64,000 bases of DNA. Origin: CADCTP01 sp963849885. Its GTDB lineage: Bacteria > Actinomycetota > Actinomycetes > Mycobacteriales > CADCTP01. Under the pieces are notes generated by a model. The model worked only from the letters and a program-made list of their open reading frames with translations, was not told the origin of the DNA and did no database searches. The stretch covers positions 434,001 through 498,000 of the forward strand of contig CAWKIV010000013.1 of the NCBI GenBank assembly GCA_963849885.1, in the 5' to 3' direction. Each line of letters begins with the position of its first letter. Position 1 is the stretch's first letter. Of this stretch, positions 33,788-42,331 are shown piece by piece. Position numbers and translations under genes: made by a program.

Positions 33788-34941
33788 CAGGACGGCTCCT
33801 CGGCGAGCACCTGGTCGTGCAGCCGGGCGAACAGCGCCTCCACCCGGGGGTCGGCCACCTCCCGGGTGCGCAGGTAGTCACGCAGCAGGTCGGCCGGGGC
33901 CCGGTCGGTCCGGGCCCGCTCCGGCGCCTCCCCGGCCGGGGCCGAACGCTGCACGTGCACCTCCAGCGCGGCCGGGAAGAGCTCGCGCACGTCCTCCCGC
34001 AGCCCGGCCCGGGCCGGCTCGGTGACCACCACCTTGACCAGGTCGGTCTCCCCGACCGAAGCCTCGGCCAGCTCGGCCAGCGTCCCCCGTACGGTCCGCA
34101 GCGCCCGGGCGGAGGTGACCGGCACCTCGGTGATCCGCGCCGGGACCCCGGGCGCGGCGTCCACCACCAGCACCACCGGCGAGCTGTCCACCTCGCCGAA
34201 GTCGATCCGCAGCGGGCTGCCGCAGTAGTGCACCGGGCACGGCGCCGGCACCGACTGCCGGCGGTGCAGGTGGCCGAGCGCGACGTAGTGGGTCTCGGCC
34301 GGGAACGCGGTCGCCGGCACGTGGTATTCGAAGATCGACTGCGCCTGCCGCTCGCCGCCGCCCAGCGTCGCGCCGGTCACGGTCAGGTGGGCGAGCACCA
34401 CGTTGACCGCGTCGTCGGCGAAGCCGGCGGCCAGCGAGCCGACGATCCGCCGCACCCAGGCGTCGTAGCCGGCCGAGTTCTCCGCCGGGGTGCTGGTGAG
34501 CAGCTCGGCCGAGCGCACCGCCCAGCGCTGGGACAGGAACGGCACCGCCGCCACCCGCAGCGCGGCGCCGTCCGACCGGGCGGTCAGCGTCACCACCCCG
34601 CCGTCGGCCGGCCGCCGGACCCGGCCGACCAGGGTGATGCCGGCCGCGCCGGCGAGCGGCCGGTACGCGTCCAGCATGGCCGGGTTGTCGTGGTTGCCGG
34701 CGATGGCGACCACCGAGGCGCCGGTGTCCCGCAGCGCCAGCAGCGTCTGCACCACCAGCTGCTGGGCGGCCGGGCCGGGCGTCGCGGTCTCGTACAGGTC
34801 GCCGGCGACGAGCACCGCGTCGACCGACTGCTCGGCCGCGATCCGGACCACCTCGGCCAGCACCTCGCGCTGCTCCGGGAGCCGGTCGTGGCCCTTGAGG
34901 ATCTTGCCGACGTGCCAGTCGGACGTGTGCAGGAAGCGCAT
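33787..34941 (-). CDS. sbcD: SbcD (Mre11-like) nuclease
   Basis: A 384-residue calcineurin-like phosphoesterase starting MRFLHTSDWHVGKILKGHDR. The metal-binding motifs are intact: TSDWHVG, VAGDLYET, AGNHDNPAM, VLAHLTV and ALGHLHRRQ. Mre11-type enzymes have Mn-dependent endonuclease and 3'-5' exonuclease activity on DNA ends and hairpins when bound to SbcC. Starts and stops overlap with HerA upstream and SbcC downstream by single bases (TGATG twice), which implies one mRNA and coupled translation. Confidence 0.93.
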   Translation of the reverse strand: MRFLHTSDWHVGKILKGHDRLPEQREVLAEVVRIAAEQSVDAVLVAGDLYETATPGPAAQQLVVQTLLALRDTGASVVAIAGNHDNPAMLDAYRPLAGAAGITLVGRVRRPADGGVVTLTARSDGAALRVAAVPFLSQRWAVRSAELLTSTPAENSAGYDAWVRRIVGSLAAGFADDAVNVVLAHLTVTGATLGGGERQAQSIFEYHVPATAFPAETHYVALGHLHRRQSVPAPCPVHYCGSPLRIDFGEVDSSPVVLVVDAAPGVPARITEVPVTSARALRTVRGTLAELAEASVGETDLVKVVVTEPARAGLREDVRELFPAALEVHVQRSAPAGEAPERARTDRAPADLLRDYLRTREVADPRVEALFARLHDQVLAEEPS

Positions 34942-36668
34942 CAGAACGGTGGCGGGTCGGGGTCGGCGAAGACATCGGGCAGCAGGCTGAACGGGTCGTC
35001 CCCACCGGGCGCGGCCGGCGGCGGCCCGCCGCGCTCGCCGACCCGGGTCGCCCAGGCCGGGAACGGGAACTCCACCGCCAGCGGCACCGGGATCCCCGGC
35101 TGGGACACGAACATCGCGCCCGGCGTGGCCAGCGTCGCCCGGACCCGCTGCGACGCCGGCAGGAAGCCGTACTCCGGCCGGGTCGCCTCGGCCGGGTCGA
35201 GCCGGCCGACCACCTTGACCGAGCTGTTCGCGATCACCCGCCGCTCCACTTCGGACGCGGTCTGCTGGGCGCCGATGAGGATGATGCCGAGCGACCGGCC
35301 GCGCTCGGCGATGTCGAGCACCAGCTCCTTGATCGGCGAGGAGCCCTCCCGCGGGGCGTACTTGTTCAGCTCGTCCAGCATGGTGAAGAGCAGCCCGCCG
35401 GGCCCGGCCGCCTCCTTGCGCTCGGTCTCGGCCCGCAGCACCACGCCGACCACGAAGCGCTGGCCGCGGTCCGGCAGCGTGTGCAGGTCGACCACGGTGA
35501 CCTGCTGGCCGTCGGTGGTCACCGGCCGCCGGGGCCCGGTCAGGTCGGCCCGCACCAGCGGCCGGATCGACTTGAGCGACGAGCGCAGCCGGCGGACGAA
35601 CGCGTTGACCGTGCCGGTGCCGACCGCCGGCCCGGCCCACTCCCACCGGGAGTCCTCGTCGGTGACCCGGGCCACCACGAAGTCGACCAGCTCGTCGTAC
35701 GTCCGCAGCACCGTCCCGTCCACCGTCCAGGCGCCGTCGGTGCCGATGGGCCGACCGTCCGACCGCAGCCGGGTGGCCACCTGCTGGACCACCATCGTGT
35801 ACTGCTGCCGCTCGTCCTCCACGTCGGCGAAGACGAACGGCAGCAGCTCGCCGGCGCAGAACTCGGCGATCGTCCACCAGAACGCCGTCACCCCGTCGGT
35901 GCGGCCGGTCACGTTCGGCCGGCCGGTGACGTCGCCCGGCCGCGGCGGCGCGAAGAACGCCACCGACGCGAACGGCTCCGCCGGCAGCTCCAGCCGCTTG
36001 TACGCCGCCCGCGCGTCGTCGTCGAGCCGGGCGTTCGGCGCGTCCAGGAACAGCAGGTCCTCACCCTTGACCGAGAAGACCAGCGCCTTCGCGTTGGTGG
36101 CCCGGGCGCCGAGCACCCCGGACCGGAACAGCGAGTGCAGCAGGAAGAGCGCGAAGCTGGTCTTGGTCGCCACCCCGGAGATGCCGCTGATCGACACGTG
36201 CGCGCCGCGGGAGCCGTCCAGGAAGTCGAGGTCGACGTACACCGGGATGCCGTCCCGGCCGAGCCCGACGGTGACCTTGCGGTCCATCCGGTCGAAGCAG
36301 AGCGCCCGGTCCCGCTCCTTGTCGACCGCGCGCCGGACCACCGCGCCCGGCCACGGCGGCACGTACACCTCCGGCTCGGCCCGGGTGGTCGCGATCTCGG
36401 CCGCTTCCTGCACCTGGGCCGGCAGCACGCCCTCGGCGACCAGGAACACGTCCGAGGCGAACGTCGCGCCCTCCTGCCGGGCCCGCACCTCGGTGACCAC
36501 GCCGGCGATCTCCACCGGCCCGACGGCCGGCACCTCCCGGGTGGTCACCACCACGTCGTCCAGCTGCAGCGCCGACTCCGGCCCGACGGCCACCCAGAAC
36601 TTCAGCGGCGTCGCGTCCTCGGTGCCCAGCACCCGACCGACGGCATCGGTCTCTTCCGGTCCGCTCAT
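34941..36668 (-). CDS. HerA-like hexameric ATPase (DUF87)
   Basis: A 575-residue protein starting MSGPEETDAVGRVLG. Residues about 10-110 look like the HAS barrel of HerA; GISGVATKTS at 162-171 is the Walker A segment (a Lys-Thr-Ser core with an unusual Ala-Thr before it) and LLFTMLDELNKYAPR is Walker B. ILIGAQQTASEVERRVIANS and ATPGAMFVSQPGIP are typical of the family. HerA is a double-stranded-DNA translocase that drives NurA during end resection. It is the promoter-proximal gene of the operon. A TACTGT hexamer lies about nine bases before the ATG. The modified Walker A loop deserves note but keeps the catalytic Lys. Confidence 0.85.
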   Translation of the reverse strand: MSGPEETDAVGRVLGTEDATPLKFWVAVGPESALQLDDVVVTTREVPAVGPVEIAGVVTEVRARQEGATFASDVFLVAEGVLPAQVQEAAEIATTRAEPEVYVPPWPGAVVRRAVDKERDRALCFDRMDRKVTVGLGRDGIPVYVDLDFLDGSRGAHVSISGISGVATKTSFALFLLHSLFRSGVLGARATNAKALVFSVKGEDLLFLDAPNARLDDDARAAYKRLELPAEPFASVAFFAPPRPGDVTGRPNVTGRTDGVTAFWWTIAEFCAGELLPFVFADVEDERQQYTMVVQQVATRLRSDGRPIGTDGAWTVDGTVLRTYDELVDFVVARVTDEDSRWEWAGPAVGTGTVNAFVRRLRSSLKSIRPLVRADLTGPRRPVTTDGQQVTVVDLHTLPDRGQRFVVGVVLRAETERKEAAGPGGLLFTMLDELNKYAPREGSSPIKELVLDIAERGRSLGIILIGAQQTASEVERRVIANSSVKVVGRLDPAEATRPEYGFLPASQRVRATLATPGAMFVSQPGIPVPLAVEFPFPAWATRVGERGGPPPAAPGGDDPFSLLPDVFADPDPPPF

Positions 36669-36742
36669 CCCCGCGACACAGTACGGCCCGGGCGCCGGCC
36701 GGGCGGTCACCCACGCCGTTCGCTCCCCCTTGTGTACGGAAA

Positions 36743-36759
36743 GTAGTTGCGCTCACTAC
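36743..36759. promoter_or_regulatory. Inverted repeat GTAGT-N7-ACTAC
   Basis: A 17-base inverted repeat with 5-base arms in a relatively AT-rich patch between herA and the divergent M15 peptidase gene. A TTGTGT at about 36730 lies close by. It could be an operator or part of a promoter; there is nothing else to assign it. Confidence 0.35.
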
Positions 36760-36844
36760 AGCGCGCGTTCGGCTCGACGGGGGGTAGGGCGGTCCGTGAC
36801 CCGCCGGTTTGCGCCCGGGAGGCGGGTGGCGTTCCCTCCCGGGG

Positions 36845-37753
36845 GTGACGCGGACCCGGGTGGTGCTGGCCGCCCTGCTCGCCGCCGCCGTGACGGCCGG
36901 CTGCGCCGGCGGCGGCACCCCGGCGGCGCCCGGCCCGGCGCCGGCCCCGACGGTCGGCCCGACCACGACCGCGCCGGCCCGCCCGCCGGCCCCGACCCCG
37001 ACGCGCCCGCCGGCCCGGCGTTCCCGGACGGCCGCGCCCGGCACCGGCGCCACCCCGGCGCCGGCCTGGCTCGGCACCCGGGTGCTGCCCCGGGGCCCGT
37101 CCGGGTACGGGATCGCCACCGGCACCCCGCCCGAGCTGGTGGACCGGCGCATCGCCACCGTGGACGAGCTGCCCCCGCCGGCCGACGGCGCCTTCCACGC
37201 CGCCGTCCGGCCGGTGCCGGCCGCCGTCGCGGCCCGGTCCACCTGGTCCGCGCGCTGCCCGGTCACGCTGGCCGAGCTGCGCTACGTCACGGTCGGCTTC
37301 CGCGGCTTCGACGGCCGCGCGCACACCGGCGAGCTGCTGGTGCACCGGGACGTGGCCGCGGACGTGGTCACCGTCTTCCGCCGGCTGTTCGCCGCCGGCT
37401 TCCCGATCGAGCGGATGCGGGTCACCACGGTGGCCGAGCGGGACGCGCCGCCGACCGGCGACGGCAACACCACCGGTGCGTTCAACTGCCGCCCGGCCAC
37501 CGGCTCGACCCGCTGGTCCGAGCACGCGTACGGCCGGGCGATCGACGTCGACCCGTTCCAGAACCCGTACGTCCGGGGCGGGCTGGTGCTGCCCGAGCTC
37601 GCCCGCGCGTACGCCGACCGGGGCCGGGTGCTGCCGGGGGTGATCACCGCCGGCGGCCCGGTGGTGGCCGCGTTCCGCGCGGTCGGCTGGACCTGGGGCG
37701 GCAGCTGGGACTCGCCGAAGGACTACATGCACTTCTCCCCGACCGGCCGCTAG
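36845..37753 (+). CDS. Lipoprotein M15-family (VanY/CwlK-like) peptidase
   Basis: A 302-residue protein with GTG start at 36845. VTRTRVVLAALLAAAVTAGC is a lipoprotein signal with lipobox Cys about residue 20, followed by a Pro/Thr/Ala-rich linker. The catalytic domain has SEHAYGRAIDVDPFQNP and the terminal DYMHFS, which supply the zinc ligands and acid of M15C D-Ala-D-Ala carboxypeptidases/L,D-endopeptidases. It would act on peptidoglycan outside the membrane. Its stop is directly adjacent to the stop of the convergent WS/DGAT gene (CTAGCTAG). Confidence 0.85.
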   Translation: MTRTRVVLAALLAAAVTAGCAGGGTPAAPGPAPAPTVGPTTTAPARPPAPTPTRPPARRSRTAAPGTGATPAPAWLGTRVLPRGPSGYGIATGTPPELVDRRIATVDELPPPADGAFHAAVRPVPAAVAARSTWSARCPVTLAELRYVTVGFRGFDGRAHTGELLVHRDVAADVVTVFRRLFAAGFPIERMRVTTVAERDAPPTGDGNTTGAFNCRPATGSTRWSEHAYGRAIDVDPFQNPYVRGGLVLPELARAYADRGRVLPGVITAGGPVVAAFRAVGWTWGGSWDSPKDYMHFSPTGR

Positions 37754-39145
37754 CTAGCCGGCGCCGGCCCGGTCGACCAGCTCCTGCATGCCGGCGCAGA
37801 TCCCGCCGGCCAGCACCTCGACGTCCGGGAAGGCGTCGAAGTCCGTGTTGATCCCGAAGGTCATCGCCCGCAGGTACGAGAAGATCCCGATCGACACCCG
37901 CAGCCCGCCCGCCACCGGCACGTACGGGTAGAGCGCGCACAGCCGCCGCCCGACCACGTAGAGCGGCACCCGGGGGCCGGGCACGTTGGTGGTCACCGTC
38001 TGGGTGAACGGCTGCCCGGCCCGGATGCCGGCCCGGGTGCCGAGCGCCAGCAGGGTGGGCGCGACGAAGTCCCCCATGGCCACGATCGAGCGGGCGTCCA
38101 GGGCGCCGAGCAGCCGCTTGTGCTCGTTCATCTGCCGGCGGACCGACCCCAGCCGGGCGACCGGGTCCGGCTCGGCCACCGGCAGGTCCACGAGGACCGC
38201 CGAGACCTGGTTGTTCAGCGTGTTGCGCTCGTGCTGCCGGCGCACCGAGACCGGCACCATCGAGCGCACCACCAGCCCGTCGGACAGCTCGCCGCGCCCG
38301 TCGAGCAGGTCCCGGAAGCCGCGGGTGATCGCGGTCAGCACCACGTCGTTGACGGTGCCGCCGAGACCGGCCCGGACCTGCTTGACCGCGTCGAGGCTGG
38401 TCTCGGTCCAGGACCAGCGCCGGTGCGGGCCGAGCGGGCCGTTGAGGCCGCGGGCGGCCGGCGTGGCCAGCTGCCGGGCCAGCGCGGGCAGGCCGGCGGC
38501 GACCGCACCGCCGCTGCGCAGCAGGGCCGCCGGCGCCTGCGCGACCCGGCCCAGGCCCGGCAGCGAGACGAGCTGCCGCACCGGGTGCACCACGGTCTCG
38601 TGCACGGCGCCGGCGAGGACGGCGGCGGTGGACGGGGCGTGCTCCGGGGTCCAGTCCACCGGCTCCGGGTGCGCCGCGGCCGGGTCGGTGTCGAAGATCA
38701 TCTGCATCAGGTCGGTGCCGGCGACCCCGTCGACCATGCAGTGGTGCACCTTGGAGATCAGCGCCCAGCGGCCGCCCTCCAGGCCCTCGACCAGCCACAC
38801 CTCCCACAGCGGCTTGGCCATGTCCAGCCGCTGGCCGAGCACCCGGCCGGCCAGGTTGCGCAGCTGCTCGGCGCTGCCCGGCCCGGGCACCGCGGTGTGC
38901 CGGACGTGGTAGAGCACCTGGAAGTGCTCGTCGTCCACCCACAGCGGCCGGCCCAGGTGCAGCGGCACCGGGCGGACCCGCTGCCGGTAGCGCGGCACCT
39001 GCGGCAGCTTGCCGACCAGCAGCCGGACCACGTCCCCGTACGACGGCGCCGGGCCTTCGAAGACCGCGACCGACCCGACGTGCATGGGCGTGTTCTCGCC
39101 CTCGGCGAAGTAGAACCCCGCGTCCGTCGCGCTCATCCGGTCCAC
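37754..39145 (-). CDS. Wax ester synthase/diacylglycerol acyltransferase (WS/DGAT)
   Basis: A 463-residue enzyme, GTG at 39145 with GGGAGGGG six bases upstream; the in-frame ATG at 39136 is too far from it. The catalytic motif HHCMVDG lies near residue 135 (SKVHHCMVDGVAGTDLM), with the family motifs NVPGPRVPLYVVG and TVNDVVLTAITRGFRDLL. The enzyme joins fatty acyl-CoA to diacylglycerol or a fatty alcohol at the membrane to store oil. It lies 16 bases downstream of an acyl-CoA dehydrogenase gene, so storage and breakdown enzymes may be cotranscribed. Confidence 0.92.
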   Translation of the reverse strand: MDRMSATDAGFYFAEGENTPMHVGSVAVFEGPAPSYGDVVRLLVGKLPQVPRYRQRVRPVPLHLGRPLWVDDEHFQVLYHVRHTAVPGPGSAEQLRNLAGRVLGQRLDMAKPLWEVWLVEGLEGGRWALISKVHHCMVDGVAGTDLMQMIFDTDPAAAHPEPVDWTPEHAPSTAAVLAGAVHETVVHPVRQLVSLPGLGRVAQAPAALLRSGGAVAAGLPALARQLATPAARGLNGPLGPHRRWSWTETSLDAVKQVRAGLGGTVNDVVLTAITRGFRDLLDGRGELSDGLVVRSMVPVSVRRQHERNTLNNQVSAVLVDLPVAEPDPVARLGSVRRQMNEHKRLLGALDARSIVAMGDFVAPTLLALGTRAGIRAGQPFTQTVTTNVPGPRVPLYVVGRRLCALYPYVPVAGGLRVSIGIFSYLRAMTFGINTDFDAFPDVEVLAGGICAGMQELVDRAGAG

Positions 39146-39161
39146 GAGCCGCCCCTCCCGG

Positions 39162-40355
39162 TCAGACGAAGGCGCTGATGCCGGTGATCGCCCGACCCAC
39201 GATGAGACTGTTGATCTCGCGCGTCCCCTCGTACGAGTAGATCGCTTCGGCGTCCGCGACGAAACGGCCGACGTGGTGATCGAGCAGGATCCCGTTGCCG
39301 GCGAGCAGCTCCCGGGCCCAGCCGGTGGTCTCCCGGGTGCGCGCGGTGCAGAAGGCCTTGGCCAGCGAGGCCTGCTCGTCCCGCAGCGTGCCGGCGTCCG
39401 CCAGCTGGGCCAGCCGGACCACCATGCACTGCGAGGCGACGGTGTTGCCCAGCATCCTCGCGAGCAGGTCCTGCACCAGCTGGAAGCCGGCGATCGGCCG
39501 GCCGAACTGGTGCCGCCGCGTCGCGTACCGCAGCGCGTGCTCGTACGCGCCGAGGCCGCAGCCGACCGCGGACCAGGCCACCCCGGCCCGGGTGGCCCGC
39601 AGCACCGCCGCGGTGTCCCGGAAGGACCGGGCCCCGGGCAGCCGGCCGTCCTCCGGCACCCGGACGCCGTCCAGGGTGATCAGCGCATTTTGCACCACCC
39701 GGAGGGCGATCTTGTCCTCCATCTTCTCCGCGCTGAAGCCGGGCGTGCCGGGCTCCACCACGAAGCCCTTGACCTGGCCGTCCGCCTCGTCCCGGGCCCA
39801 GACCACGACCAGGTCGGCGAAGGTGCCGTTGCCGATCCACTTCTTCTGCCCGTCCAGCACCCAGCCGGCGCCGTCCCGGCGGGCGGTGGTGGTCAGCCCG
39901 CCGGCCACCCCGGAGCCGACCTCCGGCTCGGTCAGCGCGAAGGCGCCGATCAGCTCGAGCTCGCGCATCCCGGGCAGCCAGCGCTGCTTCTGCTCCGCCG
40001 AGCCGCACTGCAGGATCGAGCCGGCGGCCAGCCCGCCCTGCACGCCCATGAAGGTGGCGATGGACGGGTCGACCCGGGCCAGCTCCATCGACACCAGGCC
40101 GCTGACCAGGTGGCTGCGGCCCGGGAAGCCGTAGCCGTCGTACGCCAGCCCGACGATGCCCAGCTCGCGCAGCCCGGGCACGATCCCGAACGGGAACTCG
40201 GCCCGGGTCCAGTGGTCGTTGATGATCGGCTCGACCTCGGCCCGCATGAACGCGCGCACCCGGTGCACCAGGTCGCGGTCGGCCGGCTCCAGCAGCGCCT
40301 CGACCTCGTAGAAGTCCTCGTCCACCGCGGTCGCCGGCTCGGTCGCCGTCGCCAT
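39162..40355 (-). CDS. Acyl-CoA dehydrogenase, glutaryl-CoA dehydrogenase-like
   Basis: A 397-residue flavoprotein. The FAD-binding segment FALTEPEVGSGVAGGL, WIGNGTFADLVVVWARD and the catalytic Glu in YSYEGTREINSLIVGRAITG are present. The EGT(R/Y)-x-x-NSLIVGR ending and the long N-terminal stretch place it nearest glutaryl-CoA dehydrogenases, which also decarboxylate. The anthranilate-type pathway encoded at 5.5-13 kb would yield pimeloyl/glutaryl-CoA-like products, so a metabolic link is conceivable but not shown. First or second gene of an operon with WS/DGAT. Confidence 0.85.
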   Translation of the reverse strand: MATATEPATAVDEDFYEVEALLEPADRDLVHRVRAFMRAEVEPIINDHWTRAEFPFGIVPGLRELGIVGLAYDGYGFPGRSHLVSGLVSMELARVDPSIATFMGVQGGLAAGSILQCGSAEQKQRWLPGMRELELIGAFALTEPEVGSGVAGGLTTTARRDGAGWVLDGQKKWIGNGTFADLVVVWARDEADGQVKGFVVEPGTPGFSAEKMEDKIALRVVQNALITLDGVRVPEDGRLPGARSFRDTAAVLRATRAGVAWSAVGCGLGAYEHALRYATRRHQFGRPIAGFQLVQDLLARMLGNTVASQCMVVRLAQLADAGTLRDEQASLAKAFCTARTRETTGWARELLAGNGILLDHHVGRFVADAEAIYSYEGTREINSLIVGRAITGISAFV

Positions 40356-40379
40356 CGCTCCTCCTCGCCGCCGACCGGG

Positions 40380-40844
40380 TCAGGGTCGGGCGCGCCGCTG
40401 TCTCCACCGCCGCCGCCGGGTCGGCGGGGCCGGTGGCGCCGGGTCCGGCGGGGCCGGGCGGCTGGCCCGCCAGCCGGCCACCACGTCCTCCACGTCCACC
40501 GGCCGGAGCGCCACCTGCGGCCCGGACGGGGTGCGGATCCAGGCCGCGATCCGCTGGTTGAGATCGGCCACCTCGGCCCGGACGGCGGCCTCGGTCCGCA
40601 GCCCGCGGACCTTCGCCGGCAGGTCCTCGACCTCCTTGCGCAGCCGCAGCGAGGGCGGCAGCAACGCCGAGGTCTCCAGGCCCTCCCGCTTGATCAGGCC
40701 CTTGACCCACCACAGCTCGTCGTCGGGCTGGCCGGCGCCCGGGATGGGCTTGCCGTGGCCGGGCAGCCGGTCGAAGTCCCCGCGCTCCTGCGCCAGCCGG
40801 ATCTGCGCCTCCACCGCGGACTCGAACTTTCGCGGCATGGTCAT
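40380..40844 (-). CDS. DUF1992 (DnaJ-like C-terminal) family protein
   Basis: A 154-residue protein starting MTMPRKFESAVEAQIRLAQE. The signature is FDRLPGHGKPIPGAG, followed by the charged helix LPPSLRLRKEVEDLPAKV; this is the conserved DUF1992 domain found in small bacterial proteins and next to J domains. The C-terminal 35 residues are Pro/Arg-rich and poorly conserved. GACAAT lies six bases before the ATG, indicating a leaderless mRNA. Function unknown. Confidence 0.82.
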   Translation of the reverse strand: MTMPRKFESAVEAQIRLAQERGDFDRLPGHGKPIPGAGQPDDELWWVKGLIKREGLETSALLPPSLRLRKEVEDLPAKVRGLRTEAAVRAEVADLNQRIAAWIRTPSGPQVALRPVDVEDVVAGWRASRPAPPDPAPPAPPTRRRRWRQRRARP

Positions 40845-40872
40845 GGCCCCATTGTCCCCCGGGCGGCCCGGC

Positions 40873-42201
40873 TCAGCCCGCGGTGAAGTGCACGTCGCGG
40901 AACCGCCGCCGCCACGCGGTGACCTCCCCGGCCACGGCCTCCGGCTCGGTCCGCGCGTCCAGGGCCCGCGCGAGCAGCGCGGCCAGCTCCGGCATGTCGG
41001 CCGCGGTCGCCCCGATCCGGACCAGCTCCGGGGTGCCGATCCGCAGCCCGTTGACGTCGCCGGCCACCGGCGCCAGCGGCAGCCCGATGCCGCAGCTGAG
41101 CAGGTTGGCCCGGCGCAGCCGGCGGGCCAGCGCCTGGCCGCCGCCCCAGGCCGCGGCCGGCACCGCGAACTGGTGCGACCGGGTCGCGCCCCGCTCGGCC
41201 GCGAAGACCGGCACGCCGAGCCGGGCCAGCTCGGCCGCCAGCGCCCGGGCCGCGGCGACCATCGCCTCGGCGTACGCCGGCCCGGTCACCTTCCAGTCCA
41301 GCAGCGTGACGGCCAGCGCGGCGACCCGGCCGGCGTCGAAGTTCGCGGTCAGCCCCGGGTAGGCGATCGCGTCCACCCGCTCGGCCAGCTCGGCGTCGTT
41401 GGTGACCAGCAGCCCGCCGGCCGGCCCGCCCAGGCTCTTGTACGTGCTCATGGTCAGCAGGTGCGCGCCCTCGGCCAGCGGGTCCGGCCAGGCCTTGCCG
41501 GCGACCATGCCGCACAGGTGGGCCGCGTCGAAGAGCACCTTGGCGCCGACCGAGTCGGCGATCTCCCGGACCGGGCCGACCGGGTGCGGGAAGAGGTTGA
41601 GGCTGCCGCCGACGGTGACCAGCGCCGGGCGGACCTCGTGGACCAGCTTGCGCAGCGCGTCCACGTCCAGCGTGTAGCCGCTCGCGTCGACCGGCGCCGG
41701 CACCGTGGTCAGCCCGTAGAGCCCGGCCGCGCCGGCCGCGTGGTGGGTGACGTGGCCGCCCAGCTCGGCCGGCGGCGCGACGATCGTGTCGCCGGGCCGG
41801 CAGGTGGCCATGAACGCGTACAGGTTGGCCAGCGCGCCGGAGCCGACCCGCACCTCGGCGTACCGGGCCGCGAAGACCTCCGCGGCCAGCTCGGCGGCGA
41901 CGATCTCGACCTGCTCGATCGCCTCCAGGCCCATCTCGTACTTCTCGCCCGGGTAGCCGAGCGACGGCCGGGACCCGAGCCCGGCCGACAGCAGCGCCTC
42001 CGCGGCCGGGTTCATCACGTTGGTCGCCGGGTTGAGGTTGACGCACTCGTCGCCGTGGATCCGCCGGTTCTCCGCGGCCAGCCGGTCGATCTCGGCCAGC
42101 ACCGCGGCCGGCGCGGCGCCGGCGGCGGCCTCGGCCACGGTGCGGACCCGCTCCTCGGCGCCGGCGGGCACCCAGGGTCGGGCGGCGAGCGCGCGGGTCA
42201 T
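40873..42201 (-). CDS. Serine hydroxymethyltransferase-like PLP enzyme
   Basis: A 442-residue fold-type I PLP enzyme starting MTRALAARPWVPAGAEE with GGAGGAG upstream. VNLNPATNVMNPAAEALL, PSLGYPGEKYEMGLEAIEQ and LFDAAHLCGMVAG follow the SHMT plan. The PLP lysine peptide reads MSTYKSLGGPAGG where true GlyA has TTHKTLRGPRGG: the His before the Lys and the Arg after it are replaced. This suggests a paralogue with another substrate, such as an alpha-methylserine or hydroxy-amino-acid aldolase, rather than housekeeping GlyA. It stands alone, with a TAGGGT -10 upstream. Confidence 0.8.
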   Translation of the reverse strand: MTRALAARPWVPAGAEERVRTVAEAAAGAAPAAVLAEIDRLAAENRRIHGDECVNLNPATNVMNPAAEALLSAGLGSRPSLGYPGEKYEMGLEAIEQVEIVAAELAAEVFAARYAEVRVGSGALANLYAFMATCRPGDTIVAPPAELGGHVTHHAAGAAGLYGLTTVPAPVDASGYTLDVDALRKLVHEVRPALVTVGGSLNLFPHPVGPVREIADSVGAKVLFDAAHLCGMVAGKAWPDPLAEGAHLLTMSTYKSLGGPAGGLLVTNDAELAERVDAIAYPGLTANFDAGRVAALAVTLLDWKVTGPAYAEAMVAAARALAAELARLGVPVFAAERGATRSHQFAVPAAAWGGGQALARRLRRANLLSCGIGLPLAPVAGDVNGLRIGTPELVRIGATAADMPELAALLARALDARTEPEAVAGEVTAWRRRFRDVHFTAG

Positions 42202-42236
42202 GGCGGTCTCCTCCGGCCGGTGGTCTCCCCGCCGAC

Positions 42237-42259
42237 CCTAGGCGGGTGACCGCCCTAGG
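42237..42259. promoter_or_regulatory. CCTAGG inverted repeat with TAGGGT -10
   Basis: Two CCTAGG words (42237-42242 and 42254-42259) flank a GC core in an imperfect inverted repeat. Reading the minus strand, the distal copy merges into TAGGGT, a likely -10 for the SHMT-like gene. A protein on the repeat would affect this promoter and perhaps the divergent ferritin-like gene. Confidence 0.4.
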
Positions 42260-42331
42260 TCCCCGCTTCCCGGCCGGCCCGGGACGGGCCACACTCGGCC
42301 CGGACCGGTGGGGACGGGGACGGAGCACGCC

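Noticed and set aside
33817..37851. 1344-codon plus-strand frame across sbcD and herA
   Set aside because: Antisense shadow of well-conserved genes, typical of very GC-rich DNA; no domain recognisable.
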